From positions 1,168,362 to 1,232,361 of the forward strand of contig NZ_BFCH01000018.1 of assembly GCF_003112775.1 (NCBI RefSeq): a stretch of 64,000 bases of DNA, written 5' to 3'. Below are positions 34,191-42,841 of the stretch, piece after piece. The stretch's first letter is position 1; each line of letters begins with the position of its first letter. Both the position numbers and the translations under genes were made by a program. The notes beneath the pieces were generated by a model. The model ran no database searches. It saw only the letters and a program-made list of their open reading frames with translations, and was not told the origin of the DNA. Source of the DNA: Mycobacterium montefiorense. Its GTDB lineage: Bacteria > Actinomycetota > Actinomycetes > Mycobacteriales > Mycobacteriaceae.

Positions 34191-35654
34191 CTAGGCGGTG
34201 CTCACGTCGAAGTCCGCGAGCTCGGGTCTGCGTAAGAGTGCGCTATGGGTCTCCGGCGCCCAGGGGAACAGCTCGGGCAAGCCATCCTTGCCCAGATACC
34301 AGTTGTTGCAGCCCGACGCCCAGATTGTCTGCGGCAAAGCGGCTTTCAAGGTCTCGTTGTAGTCCTTGGTCGCCGCTTCCGTCGGTGCTGCGGTATGCAC
34401 CACACCATTACGGATCTGACGGATCCACCACAACGCGTAGTCGGCTTGATCCTCGGCGATGGCCATGAAGGACTGCTGACCAAGCGGCGAATGCGGCCCC
34501 ATCAGCATAAAGAGATTGGGAAACCGCGGTACCGCGACCGACCGATACGCGATCGGACCGTCGGCCCAAACCTCGTCCAGGGTGATGCCACCCTCCCCGA
34601 TCAGCTTCAGCGGCCGCACGTAGGCCCTGGCGTCAAACCCCGTGGCGTAGACCAACAGATCGAGTTCGTGCAGGGTGCCGTCGACGGTCACGATGCCTCG
34701 CGGCTCGATGCGCTCGATTCGATCGGTGACAACGTCGACGGTCGGATGCTGCACCGAACGGTAGAAACGTCGCGAAATCGCCAGCCGCTTGCAGCCCGGC
34801 TGGTAATTCGGGGTGAGTTTGGCGCGCAATTCCGGGTCGCGCACCGACAGCCGCAGGTTCCAACGACACGTGGCCTGCACCAGACGGCGGCGCAATCCCG
34901 AATGGATCAGGGCGCCTCCGAAGACCCGCCGGAAGAACGTTCCCCAAAACCAGTGGCCCAGAGCGTTGAAACCCGGCAAGCGCGAAACTACGTGTCTGGT
35001 CAGCGCCGAGTAGCGCGGGTTGGGCAACGGGTAGACCCACTGCGCGGTGCGCTGAAACAGCGTCAATTGGCGCACCTTGCCGCCGAGCTCCGCGATGATC
35101 TGCACACCGCTCGACCCGTTTCCGATCAGACCGATTCGCTTGTCCGGCAAAGAAATCGAGTGATCCCACCGCGACGAGTGGAATACCGCACCGGCGAAGG
35201 TCTCCCGCCCGGGGATGTCGGGATAGTTCGGTATCCGTAGCACGCCGGTTGCAACGACCATGACATCGAATGTCTCTTCACCGAATGTCGTGGTGAGATG
35301 CCATCTCCCGTCGTTGTATTCGGCTCTGGTGACGTCGCAACCGAAACGGATGTGTCGTCGGATGCCACGTTCGTCGGCTACCCGCCGGAAGTAGGCCTGC
35401 AGTTCCGGGCCTGGAGGCAGCAAACTTGTCCACTTCGGGTTGGGCGCAAACGTGTAGGAGTAGTACCGCGACGGAACATCGCAGGTAAGACCCGGATACG
35501 TGTTGTCGCGCCAGGTGCCTCCGACCTCATCGGCTTTTTCGAAAACGGTGTAGGAATCGATTCCGGCATCGGCCAACTTGGCTGCCATGCAAAGACCCGA
35601 CACCCCGGCACCGATTATCGCGACTTTCACTTGACGCTGCTGCGACATGACCAT
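34191..35654 (-). CDS. flavin-containing (Baeyer-Villiger-type) monooxygenase
   Basis: 487 residues from ATG 35654, which has GGGGGAAG 6 nt upstream; GTG 35657 and ATG 35648 are alternatives. FAD-binding loop IIGAGVSGL at the start, a second Rossmann loop IGNGSSGVQI for NADPH, and between them the Baeyer-Villiger fingerprint FAGAVFHSSRW (FxGxxxHxxxW). It would insert oxygen into ketones or oxidise soft heteroatoms using NADPH and O2. Mycobacteria carry many paralogues of the EthA/AlmA type, so the substrate cannot be guessed. It is divergent from cobG across 115 bp and interrupts the cob gene order. Confidence 0.9.
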   Translation of the reverse strand: MVMSQQRQVKVAIIGAGVSGLCMAAKLADAGIDSYTVFEKADEVGGTWRDNTYPGLTCDVPSRYYSYTFAPNPKWTSLLPPGPELQAYFRRVADERGIRRHIRFGCDVTRAEYNDGRWHLTTTFGEETFDVMVVATGVLRIPNYPDIPGRETFAGAVFHSSRWDHSISLPDKRIGLIGNGSSGVQIIAELGGKVRQLTLFQRTAQWVYPLPNPRYSALTRHVVSRLPGFNALGHWFWGTFFRRVFGGALIHSGLRRRLVQATCRWNLRLSVRDPELRAKLTPNYQPGCKRLAISRRFYRSVQHPTVDVVTDRIERIEPRGIVTVDGTLHELDLLVYATGFDARAYVRPLKLIGEGGITLDEVWADGPIAYRSVAVPRFPNLFMLMGPHSPLGQQSFMAIAEDQADYALWWIRQIRNGVVHTAAPTEAATKDYNETLKAALPQTIWASGCNNWYLGKDGLPELFPWAPETHSALLRRPELADFDVSTA

Positions 35655-35757
35655 CACCTACTTCCCCCGATATGACGCCGAGGGTAGTGACGCGGCGCCC
35701 GCCCGTGGTCTCGAGAAGCGGCCAGACAATACGTGTTTTCACCGCCGTGTTCTGCCT

Positions 35758-35763
35758 TACCGT
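35758..35763 (+). promoter_or_regulatory. candidate -10 box for a leaderless cobG message
   Basis: TACCGT followed by 6 bases and then ATG 35770, with no ribosome-binding site between. This geometry suggests that the cobG-cobH-cobIJ transcript begins at the cobG ATG. The -35 region is not clear. Confidence 0.4.
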
Positions 35764-35769
35764 GGACTC

Positions 35770-36897
35770 ATGGCCCGAATCCGCGACATCGACGCCTGCC
35801 CGGGTGCGCTGCAGGTGCATCAGGCCGCTGACGGCGCACTGGTGCGCGTGCGATTGCCGGGCGGGATGATCACCGCCGCGCAGCTGGCGGCACTGGCCGC
35901 CCTGTCCAGAGACTTCGGCTCGGGAACCTTAGAGCCGACCGTGCGCGGCAATCTGCAACTGCGCGCGATCACCGACGTGACCGCGGTCGCCCAGGGAGTC
36001 GCCAAGGCCGGGCTGCTGCCGTCGGCGACGCACGAACGCGTACGCAACATCGTCGCGTCGCCGCTGTCCGGTCGCTGCGGCGGACGCGCGGACGTGCGCG
36101 CGTGGGTGGGCGCACTGGATGCGGCGATCTGCGCCGAGCCCAAGTTGGTGGAGCTGGGCGGCCGATTCTGGTTCAGCATCGACGACGGCCGCGCCGACGT
36201 GTCCGGGCTGGGCGCCGACGTCGGGATTCACGTCTGCGAGGACGGCTACGCCCTGCTACTGATGGGGCGCGACACCGGTCTGCGGATCGCGGCCGACGAT
36301 GTGGTCACGACGCTGGTCGAAGTCGCTGTCCGGTTCACCGAAATTCACGGAAAAGCCTGGCGCATAAGCGAATTAGACGACTTAGACGGCCTGCTTCCCG
36401 GTGCTGATATCGCCGCCGCCCCCTTTGTCCCCGTCACCAAACCGCCGGTGGGCTGGATAGCCCAGGACTGGCCCGGGCAGGTAGACCGGGTTGCGTTGGG
36501 CGCCGCGGTGCCGCTGGGTGTGCTGCCCGCGCAAGTCGCGGAGTACCTCGCCGTGATCGAAGCACCGTTGGTGATCACGCCGTGGCGCTCGGTGCTGGTG
36601 TGCGACCTCGACGACGGTGTCGCCGACGCCGCGCTGCGAGGGCTGGCGCCGCTGGGCTTGGTGTTCGACGAGAACTCCCCCTGGCTGGACGTCAGTGCGT
36701 GCACCGGAAGCCCCGGCTGCGCCCACTCGGCCGCCGACGTGCGGGCGGACGCGGCGGATGCCGTCGGGACGGAATCCGCGGGGCGTCGCCACTTCGTTGG
36801 CTGTGAACGCGCGTGCGGCAGCCCGCCGACTGGTGAGGTGCTGGTCGCCACCGGGGACGGATACCGGCCGCTTCGCGATCGTGGGGCTTTAGGGTAG
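35770..36897 (+). CDS. cobG: precorrin-3B synthase CobG
   Basis: 375 residues starting MARIRDIDACPGALQVHQ; a longer upstream frame is ignored because the family begins here. CobG oxidises precorrin-3A to precorrin-3B with O2 in the aerobic route. It has the nitrite/sulfite-reductase ferredoxin-like fold, and the 4Fe-4S cysteines are visible near the C-terminus: SACTGSPGCAHS and VGCERACGSPPTG. The substrate-side region LEPTVRGNLQLRAI is also typical. It is first in a cobG-cobH-cobIJ operon; the cobH GTG follows 4 bp after its stop. Confidence 0.93.
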   Translation: MARIRDIDACPGALQVHQAADGALVRVRLPGGMITAAQLAALAALSRDFGSGTLEPTVRGNLQLRAITDVTAVAQGVAKAGLLPSATHERVRNIVASPLSGRCGGRADVRAWVGALDAAICAEPKLVELGGRFWFSIDDGRADVSGLGADVGIHVCEDGYALLLMGRDTGLRIAADDVVTTLVEVAVRFTEIHGKAWRISELDDLDGLLPGADIAAAPFVPVTKPPVGWIAQDWPGQVDRVALGAAVPLGVLPAQVAEYLAVIEAPLVITPWRSVLVCDLDDGVADAALRGLAPLGLVFDENSPWLDVSACTGSPGCAHSAADVRADAADAVGTESAGRRHFVGCERACGSPPTGEVLVATGDGYRPLRDRGALG

Positions 36898-36901
36898 GCA
36901 G

Positions 36902-37528
36902 GTGCTCGACTACATCCGCGATGCGGCGGAGATCTATCGCCAGTCATTCGCGGCTATCCGCGCCGAAGCCGATTTGGCACGATTCCCCGCCGACATAGCG
37001 CAGGTCGTGGTCCGGTTGATCCACACCTGCGGGCAGGTCGACGTCGCCGAGCACATCGACTTCACCACCGACGTGGTTGCGCGGACCAGCGTCGCGCTGC
37101 GAAATGGCGCTCCCGTGCTGTGCGATTCGTCGATGGTGGCCGCCGGGATCACCAAGGCACGGCTGCCTGCCGGCAACGAGGTGGTGTCGTTGGTGGCCGA
37201 CCCCCGCTCACCCGAGCTGGCCGCGCGAAGGCAGATCACCCGCTCGGCCGCGGGCGTGGAACTGTGGGCTGACCGGCTCGAGGGCGCGGTGCTGGCGATC
37301 GGCAATGCGCCCACTGCCCTGTTCCGGCTGCTCGAACTGATCGACGAGGGCGCCGCGCCGCCGGTGGCTGTGCTGGGCGGCCCGGTGGGATTCGTCGGCT
37401 CGGCGCAGTCCAAGCAGGAGCTCGTCGACAACCGACGCGGAATGTCGTATCTGGTGGTGCGGGGTCGCCGCGGGGGCAGTGCGATGGCCGCCGCCGCCGT
37501 CAACGCGATCGCGAGCGATGCCGAATGA
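36902..37528 (+). CDS. cobH: precorrin-8X methylmutase CobH
   Basis: 208 residues from GTG 36902, identical in length to M. tuberculosis CobH. It moves a methyl group from C-11 to C-12 of precorrin-8X to give hydrogenobyrinic acid. The catalytic His lies in VVRLIHTCGQVD, and VLCDSSMVAAGIT and IGNAPTALFRLLELI are conserved in the family. Its stop overlaps the cobIJ start (ATGA). Confidence 0.95.
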   Translation: MLDYIRDAAEIYRQSFAAIRAEADLARFPADIAQVVVRLIHTCGQVDVAEHIDFTTDVVARTSVALRNGAPVLCDSSMVAAGITKARLPAGNEVVSLVADPRSPELAARRQITRSAAGVELWADRLEGAVLAIGNAPTALFRLLELIDEGAAPPVAVLGGPVGFVGSAQSKQELVDNRRGMSYLVVRGRRGGSAMAAAAVNAIASDAE

Positions 37529-39012
37529 CGGACTCCCTAAACCAGAGAGGCACGCTGTGGGGGGTCGGCCTGGGGCCCGGCGACCCGGAATTGGTCACCG
37601 TCAAAGCCGCGCGGGTGATCGGCGAGGCCGACGTCGTGGCTTACCACAGCGCCCGGCACGGCCGCAGTATCGCCCGCGGCATCGCCGAACCGTATCTGCG
37701 GAACGGCCAGATCGAGGAGCACCTCGTCTATCCGGTGACCACCGAGGTGGCCGATCATCCCGGCGGCTACGCCGGTGCGATCGAGGACTTCTATGTCGAA
37801 GCCACCCAGCGCATCGCCGCCCATCTCGACGCGGGACGCAATGTGGCGCTGCTTGCCGAAGGCGATCCGCTGTTCTACAGCTCATATATGCATCTGCACA
37901 CCCGACTGACGGAACGGTTCGACGCCATCATCGTGCCGGGAGTGACATCGGTGAGCGCCGCCTCGGCCGCCGTCGCGACGCCGCTGGTGGCCGGCGACGA
38001 AGTGCTGTCGGTGTTGCCGGGGACCCTGCCCGTTGCCGAGCTGACCCGGCGGCTCGCCGACTCGGACGCCGCCGTCGTGCTTAAACTCGGGCGCTCTTAT
38101 CACACTGTGCGGGAAGCTCTTTCGGCATCCGGGCGGCTCGATGAAGCGTTCTATGTGGAGCGGGCCAGCACTCCCGCGCAACGGATATCGCCGGCCGCGG
38201 ACGTCGACGAAGCCAGCGTGCCGTACTTCTCGCTGGCCATGTTGCCGGGCGGACGACGGTTCGAACAGCCGTCCGTCGGGGCCGTCGCGGTCGTGGGCCT
38301 GGGTCCCGGCGACAACGACTGGATGACACCGCAGAGCCGACGTGAACTGGCCGCCGCGACCGACCTGATCGGCTACGGCAACTACCTGGATCGCGTCCCC
38401 GTTCGCGACGGTCAGCAGCGTCATCCCAGTGACAACACCGACGAACCGGCACGGGCGCGGCTAGCGTGCGCGCTGGCCGAGCAGGGCCGCGCCGTGGCGG
38501 TGGTGTCGTCGGGCGATCCGGGAGTCTTCGCGATGGCCACCGCCGTCCTCGAAGAGGCCAAACAATGGCCGGGAGTGCAGATCCGGGTGATCCCGGCGAT
38601 GACCGCCGCTCAGGCCGTCGCCAGCCGGGTCGGCGCTCCGCTGGGCCACGACTACGCCGTGATTTCGTTGTCAGACCGGCTCAAGCCGTGGGACGTCATC
38701 GAGACACGCCTGGCCGCCGCGGCCGCCGCCGATTTGGTGCTCGCCATCTACAACCCCGCGTCCAAGACCCGGACCTGGCAGGTCGGCGCCATGCGCGACA
38801 TCCTGCTGACCCATCGCGAACCGGGAACGCCGGTGGTGATCGGCCGCAACGTGTCCGGGCCCGACGAGGATGTCCGCGTGGTGCGATTGGCCGATCTGGA
38901 CCCCGCCGATATCGACATGCGCAGCCTGCTGATCGTCGGGTCTTCTCAAACCCAGTGGCACTCAGATGATTCCGGCGACAGGGTGTTCACCCCCCGGCGT
39001 TATCCAACCTGA
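37525..39012 (+). CDS. cobIJ: CobIJ, fused precorrin-2 C20- and precorrin-3B C17-methyltransferase
   Basis: 495 residues, two SAM-dependent tetrapyrrole methylase domains in one chain, as in M. tuberculosis Rv2066. Domain 1 (about 1-245, CobI) opens with LWGVGLGPGDPELVTVKAARV and contains LLAEGDPLFYSSYMHL. Domain 2 (about 252-495, CobJ) opens with VAVVGLGPGDNDWMTPQ and contains VAVVSSGDPGVFAMA and DLVLAIYNPASKTRTWQ. The GGDP/SGDP loops hold SAM. It is coupled to cobH by a 4-bp overlap and is followed after 4 bp by the stop of a convergent PPE gene. Confidence 0.95.
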   Translation: MTDSLNQRGTLWGVGLGPGDPELVTVKAARVIGEADVVAYHSARHGRSIARGIAEPYLRNGQIEEHLVYPVTTEVADHPGGYAGAIEDFYVEATQRIAAHLDAGRNVALLAEGDPLFYSSYMHLHTRLTERFDAIIVPGVTSVSAASAAVATPLVAGDEVLSVLPGTLPVAELTRRLADSDAAVVLKLGRSYHTVREALSASGRLDEAFYVERASTPAQRISPAADVDEASVPYFSLAMLPGGRRFEQPSVGAVAVVGLGPGDNDWMTPQSRRELAAATDLIGYGNYLDRVPVRDGQQRHPSDNTDEPARARLACALAEQGRAVAVVSSGDPGVFAMATAVLEEAKQWPGVQIRVIPAMTAAQAVASRVGAPLGHDYAVISLSDRLKPWDVIETRLAAAAAADLVLAIYNPASKTRTWQVGAMRDILLTHREPGTPVVIGRNVSGPDEDVRVVRLADLDPADIDMRSLLIVGSSQTQWHSDDSGDRVFTPRRYPT

Positions 39013-39016
39013 AGGC

Positions 39017-40588
39017 CTACGAGTCGTGGTCCCAGCTGCTCGGCAGCATCGGCGCCGCGGGGCCATCGCTCAACCTGCTGCCGGTCAGCGTCGTCAGCCC
39101 GGCCGCGTTGTCCACACCGGATTTCGCTGCGGCCCCGGCAAATCCGATCGGCCCGGCGGCTTCGCCGGAATCTGCGACCGTCGTGATGGGCTCGTCGTCC
39201 GGTCCGGGAACCGCGTCCTCGAGGTCCATGTATTCGTAGCGGTAGGCCTTGTCCTTGACGGTTGCCCCCCGACGCCGCCGCGCCTTGAGCCGCTGCTTGG
39301 CCGATGCCGCCGCGACGGGGGCCGGGGCGGCAGCGTCGTCGGGCGCCTGCGCCTCGGATTTGCGGCGCGCGCGACTGCTGGAGCTGGCGCGCCCTGACAA
39401 GCCCGACAGACCGACGGCATAGAGCGCGTCGGACAAGCCCGCGCCGAGCCCGGTCGTACTGGTGGGTCCGAAACCAACCCCAGGGCCGCCACCGACCGGC
39501 GGGGCGCTGCCTGCGGGCGCGGCCGTCGCCGTGGCGGGTGCCGGCGCAGGTGCGCTCACGCTCGAGGTGGTCGGCACATTGCCGAATCCCGCCGGGGCCG
39601 GCGCGGCGGGCATCGGCGTAGGCACCGTTGCGGGCAATGGCGGCTGGATCGACAGGGGAACCGCGGTGCCCACAGCGATTGCCGCCACGCCGGCGGCTGC
39701 ACCGGCGGCACCTGCAGCGGCAATGACCATCATGGCGGGGAGCGCGACGACGGCCAACTGAATCGCGGTCGTGATGAACGGCCAGAAGATCATCAAGGTG
39801 TGGAAGATGGCCCAACCCATGGCGGTGGCAAGGGCCGGCGACAGTCCGAGCTGCCCGAAGAATGAGGCGAGACTGTTGACCCACGGCACCGGCGGGAAAG
39901 GCCAGCCGCCGGGATTGAGCCACTTCGACACCGGCCACGCAAAGCCACTGGTGTACTGCTGCAGCCACTGGGCGAGCTGGTCCATCCAGGACGGATACTG
40001 CTGCGTCGCCGTGGTGGCTTGCTGGGTCGTGGTCGTCGTGGTGGCGGCCGCCGACATGATCTGCGGCGCTGGTGTGCTCGGCGGAACCGCGGCAAGCGCG
40101 GACTCGCTGACCGCCTCATAGGTACTCATCGTCGTGGCGGCCTGCACCCACATGCGGGCGTAGTCGGCCTCGTTGACAGCGATCGGGATGGTGTTGAGGC
40201 CGAAGAAGTTAGTCGCAACCAAGGCGCCGTGAATGGCGTGATTCGCCGCGAGTTCCCCCAGCGTGGGCATCGCGGCCAGCGCGGCCACGTAGGCGCCGGC
40301 CGCCGCCTCGTGCAGTGCGGCCGCGGCCGTGCTGTCTGCGGAGCTGGCTAGCAGCCAGGTCAGATAGGGGGCGTGGGCAGCGATGTACTGCTCTGCGCTG
40401 GGACCTTGCCAAGCGCCGGCCTGGACCGCGCTCAGCAGCCCGGTGAGTTCATCTGCGGCGTCGGCGTATTCGGTGCTCAACGCCGACCACGCCCCCGCGG
40501 CCGCCAGCAGCGGCCCGGGGCCGGGGCCGCTGGTCAGCAGCGTCGAGTGCACCTCCGGCGGAAATGCGAGCCAGATCGGGGCGGTCAT
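39017..40588 (-). CDS. PPE-PPW subfamily protein
   Basis: 523 residues starting MTAPIWLAFPPEVHSTLLTSG at ATG 40588; a longer upstream frame overlaps the sigC region and lacks PPE features. The PPE domain has the WxG turn in AGAWQGPSAEQ and continues to about 180. A hydrophobic middle (FITTAIQLAVVALPAMMVIAAAG) follows. The C-terminus has PIGFAGAAAKSG (GFxGT-like) and PMLPSSW (PxxPxxW), the two marks of the PPW subfamily, preceded by a basic segment KARRRRGATVKDK. No pe or esx partner is adjacent. It occupies the place held by Rv2067c/blaC in M. tuberculosis and is divergent from the anti-sigma/sigC frame. Confidence 0.9.
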   Translation of the reverse strand: MTAPIWLAFPPEVHSTLLTSGPGPGPLLAAAGAWSALSTEYADAADELTGLLSAVQAGAWQGPSAEQYIAAHAPYLTWLLASSADSTAAAALHEAAAGAYVAALAAMPTLGELAANHAIHGALVATNFFGLNTIPIAVNEADYARMWVQAATTMSTYEAVSESALAAVPPSTPAPQIMSAAATTTTTTQQATTATQQYPSWMDQLAQWLQQYTSGFAWPVSKWLNPGGWPFPPVPWVNSLASFFGQLGLSPALATAMGWAIFHTLMIFWPFITTAIQLAVVALPAMMVIAAAGAAGAAAGVAAIAVGTAVPLSIQPPLPATVPTPMPAAPAPAGFGNVPTTSSVSAPAPAPATATAAPAGSAPPVGGGPGVGFGPTSTTGLGAGLSDALYAVGLSGLSGRASSSSRARRKSEAQAPDDAAAPAPVAAASAKQRLKARRRRGATVKDKAYRYEYMDLEDAVPGPDDEPITTVADSGEAAGPIGFAGAAAKSGVDNAAGLTTLTGSRLSDGPAAPMLPSSWDHDS

Positions 40589-40742
40589 TGCAGCGGGCCT
40601 CGCGGGACTGACGGCGACACGAATACCTCTTCGGTGGCCTAGTGACGGTGTGGGCTGGCGGTGCTTGTCCCTAGTGGTCGTTGCATCGCGCGGTTTAGTT
40701 CCCACCGGGTTTGTCGCCCAGGTCTTTGCGCGTGGCGCACGC

Positions 40743-42119
40743 ATGCGCAACGATGCAGGGATGCGGTGCGACGTTGCGCGTGAGGCACTTTCCGCCAGAT
40801 TGGATGGCGAGCGCCCAGAAGTGCTCGCGCAGCAGGTCGATGCCCACCTGGAGACGTGCCGCGGTTGTCGCACCTGGCTAATCGGCGCGGCCGCGCAGAC
40901 TCGGCGGCTGGCCACGATCGAGCCCGGCGATGGACCAGACCTAGTCGCCCAAATCATGGCGAGCATCGACGACGAATCCACCCGGTCTCAGCGCTGGATG
41001 CGGGCGCTGAGGTCGCGGTATCGACGGTGGGGACTTATCGCGGTGGGTGCGTTCCAGGTGGCGATCGCGGCCGCTCAAATCGGCGGCGTGAATTTCGGCA
41101 TGGTGTCGCACCACCAGATGCACGGGGCAATGTCCGGCGAACACCTGCTGCACGAGTCCACAGCCTGGGTGCTCGCATTAGGGGCAGCCATGATCGCGGC
41201 CGGGATCTGGCCGATCACCGCGATCGGCGTCGCGGCGATTGCCGGTGGGTATTCGCTGGCGCTGATAGGTTACGTGGCCGTTGACGTCGTGGACGGACAG
41301 GTGACCGCGACGCGCGTCGCGAGTCACGTGCCCGTGTTGCTGGGCCTGGTGTTCGCGGTGTTGGTGGTGCGCGAACGCTCGGGAGGGCGCAGGCCCCGGG
41401 AGTCCGATTTCGACGCGTTCGGTGCGGAGATGCCCGCGAGGTCTTTCGCTGATCGGCGGCGAGGCCATCTGAGGCCGATCAACCGATCCTCGGCGAACCC
41501 TGCCGCGAACTCTACGACGGCCCGTCGTAGACTCATCGAACCTGTGGAACTAAGGTGGTTGGCCATGACCGCGTCCAGCGACGACAAGGCCGTTACCGAA
41601 TTGGCGTTGGCGGCGGCACGCGGGAATGAGCGAGCCCTCGAGGCATTCATCAAAGCCACTCAGCAGGACGTGTGGCGATTCGTCACATACCTGTCCGATG
41701 CGGGCAGCGCCGACGATCTGACTCAGGAAACCTTCCTACGGGCAATCGGAGCAATCGAGCGGTTCTCCGGACGCTCCAGCGCTCGCACGTGGCTGCTGTC
41801 CATCGCGCGGCGCGTCGTCGCCGATCACATTCGTCACGTCAAGTCGCGGCCGCGCACCGCCCCGGGGGCCGACCCCGAGCAGGTGCGCAACGGCGACCGG
41901 CACGCGCGTGGGTTCGAGGACCTGGTCGAGGTGACCGCAATGATCGCTAACCTCACCGCCGAACAACGCGAAGCCTTGTTGCTGACCCAGCTGCTCGGAC
42001 TGCCTTACGCCGACGCCGCCGCGGTGTGCGGCTGCCCCGTGGGCACCATCCGATCCCGCGTCGCCCGCGCTCGCGACGCACTGCTGGCCGACGCCGAACT
42101 CGACGACCTGACCGGTTAG
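40743..42119 (+). CDS. sigC: zinc-finger membrane anti-sigma-like protein in frame with SigC
   Basis: One uninterrupted frame of 458 residues from ATG 40743 (ATG 40761 also possible). Residues 1-60 form a ZAS/zf-HC2 anti-sigma domain with Cys9, His35, Cys39 and Cys42 (AHLETCRGC). Four membrane helices follow at about 97-116, 141-161, 162-184 and 198-215, so both ends should be cytosolic. The loop between helices 1 and 2 should be outside and is rich in possible metal ligands: Met120, His123, His124, Met126, His127, Met130, His134, His137. After a linker, residues 275-458 are ECF factor SigC (MTASSDDKAVTELALAAARG; region 2 SADDLTQETFLRAIGAIE; region 4 LPYADAAAVCGCPVGTIRSR), matching the M. tuberculosis protein. 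Because AAGGTGG precedes the internal ATG 41565, free SigC may also be made. No stop separates the two parts in the sequence given. Confidence 0.85.
   Translation: MRNDAGMRCDVAREALSARLDGERPEVLAQQVDAHLETCRGCRTWLIGAAAQTRRLATIEPGDGPDLVAQIMASIDDESTRSQRWMRALRSRYRRWGLIAVGAFQVAIAAAQIGGVNFGMVSHHQMHGAMSGEHLLHESTAWVLALGAAMIAAGIWPITAIGVAAIAGGYSLALIGYVAVDVVDGQVTATRVASHVPVLLGLVFAVLVVRERSGGRRPRESDFDAFGAEMPARSFADRRRGHLRPINRSSANPAANSTTARRRLIEPVELRWLAMTASSDDKAVTELALAAARGNERALEAFIKATQQDVWRFVTYLSDAGSADDLTQETFLRAIGAIERFSGRSSARTWLLSIARRVVADHIRHVKSRPRTAPGADPEQVRNGDRHARGFEDLVEVTAMIANLTAEQREALLLTQLLGLPYADAAAVCGCPVGTIRSRVARARDALLADAELDDLTG
41552..41558 (+). promoter_or_regulatory. internal ribosome-binding site for free SigC
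   Basis: AAGGTGG ends 6 nt before ATG 41565, the start of the 184-residue SigC proper. It supports internal initiation within the anti-sigma/SigC frame. Confidence 0.65.
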
Positions 42120-42841
42120 CCCAGTCCGGCAACCCAAACCGCAGCCTCACCGACGGTGCCCACCGCGTTGACTCCGGGCGGGAGCTGCGGGCGAGCCACC
42201 ATCACCACCGGAATATCCAGCGCCGCAGCAGCATCCAGCTTCGCCCTGGTCATGTCACCGCCGCTGTTCTTGGTCACCAGGGCATCGATCCGGTGTTCAC
42301 GCATGATGGCGATTTCGCTGTCGTAGTGATACGGCCCCCGGGATAACAACACCTGGTGATGGCGCGGCAATGATTCGGCATCCGGGTCGGTGACCGCGCG
42401 AATCAAAAACCACACGTCGCTGCCCGCGAAGGCTTTGGTTCCCGAGCGGCCGGTGGTGAGAAATACCCGCTCAAAGCAGTGCTTTGTAACGGCTTGCGCG
42501 GCTTCGACATCCGAGGCGACAACGATGGCGGCGCCGGGATCCCAGGCCGGGCGGGCCAGCACCAGGTGCGGTATGGCGAGTTCTTGACACGCCGTCGCCG
42601 CGTGCGCAGTCATGGTCGCCGCGAACGGGTGAGTCGCGTCGACGACAGCGCCGATGCTTTGCTCCTGCAGCCAGCTGCGTAGCCCTTGGATGCCGCCGAA
42701 CCCCCCGATGCGCACCGGGCCGACCGGTAGCGCCGGGGCGGGCACCCGGCCGGCCAGCGAGCTGATGATGTCGACTTCTGCGTGCAGGGCTTTGGCGAGC
42801 ACTCGCCCCTCGGCGGTGCCACCGAGCAGCAGCACCCGCAT
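42116..42841 (-). CDS. cobK: precorrin-6A reductase CobK
   Basis: 241 residues (244 in M. tuberculosis). NADPH-dependent reduction of precorrin-6A to precorrin-6B. Seen: MRVLLLGGTAEGRVLAKAL at the N-terminus, VVDATHPFAATMTAHAA and LVTKNSGGDMTRAKLDAA, all conserved in the family. The stop overlaps the convergent sigC stop by 4 bp. At its 5' end it abuts cobM (start 42841, last base of cobM also 42841). Confidence 0.94.
   Translation of the reverse strand: MRVLLLGGTAEGRVLAKALHAEVDIISSLAGRVPAPALPVGPVRIGGFGGIQGLRSWLQEQSIGAVVDATHPFAATMTAHAATACQELAIPHLVLARPAWDPGAAIVVASDVEAAQAVTKHCFERVFLTTGRSGTKAFAGSDVWFLIRAVTDPDAESLPRHHQVLLSRGPYHYDSEIAIMREHRIDALVTKNSGGDMTRAKLDAAAALDIPVVMVARPQLPPGVNAVGTVGEAAVWVAGLG

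Noticed and set aside
40383..40742. Upstream extension of the anti-sigma/SigC frame
   Set aside because: It is antisense to the PPE-PPW gene and carries no anti-sigma features; the zinc-finger domain begins at ATG 40743 or 40761.
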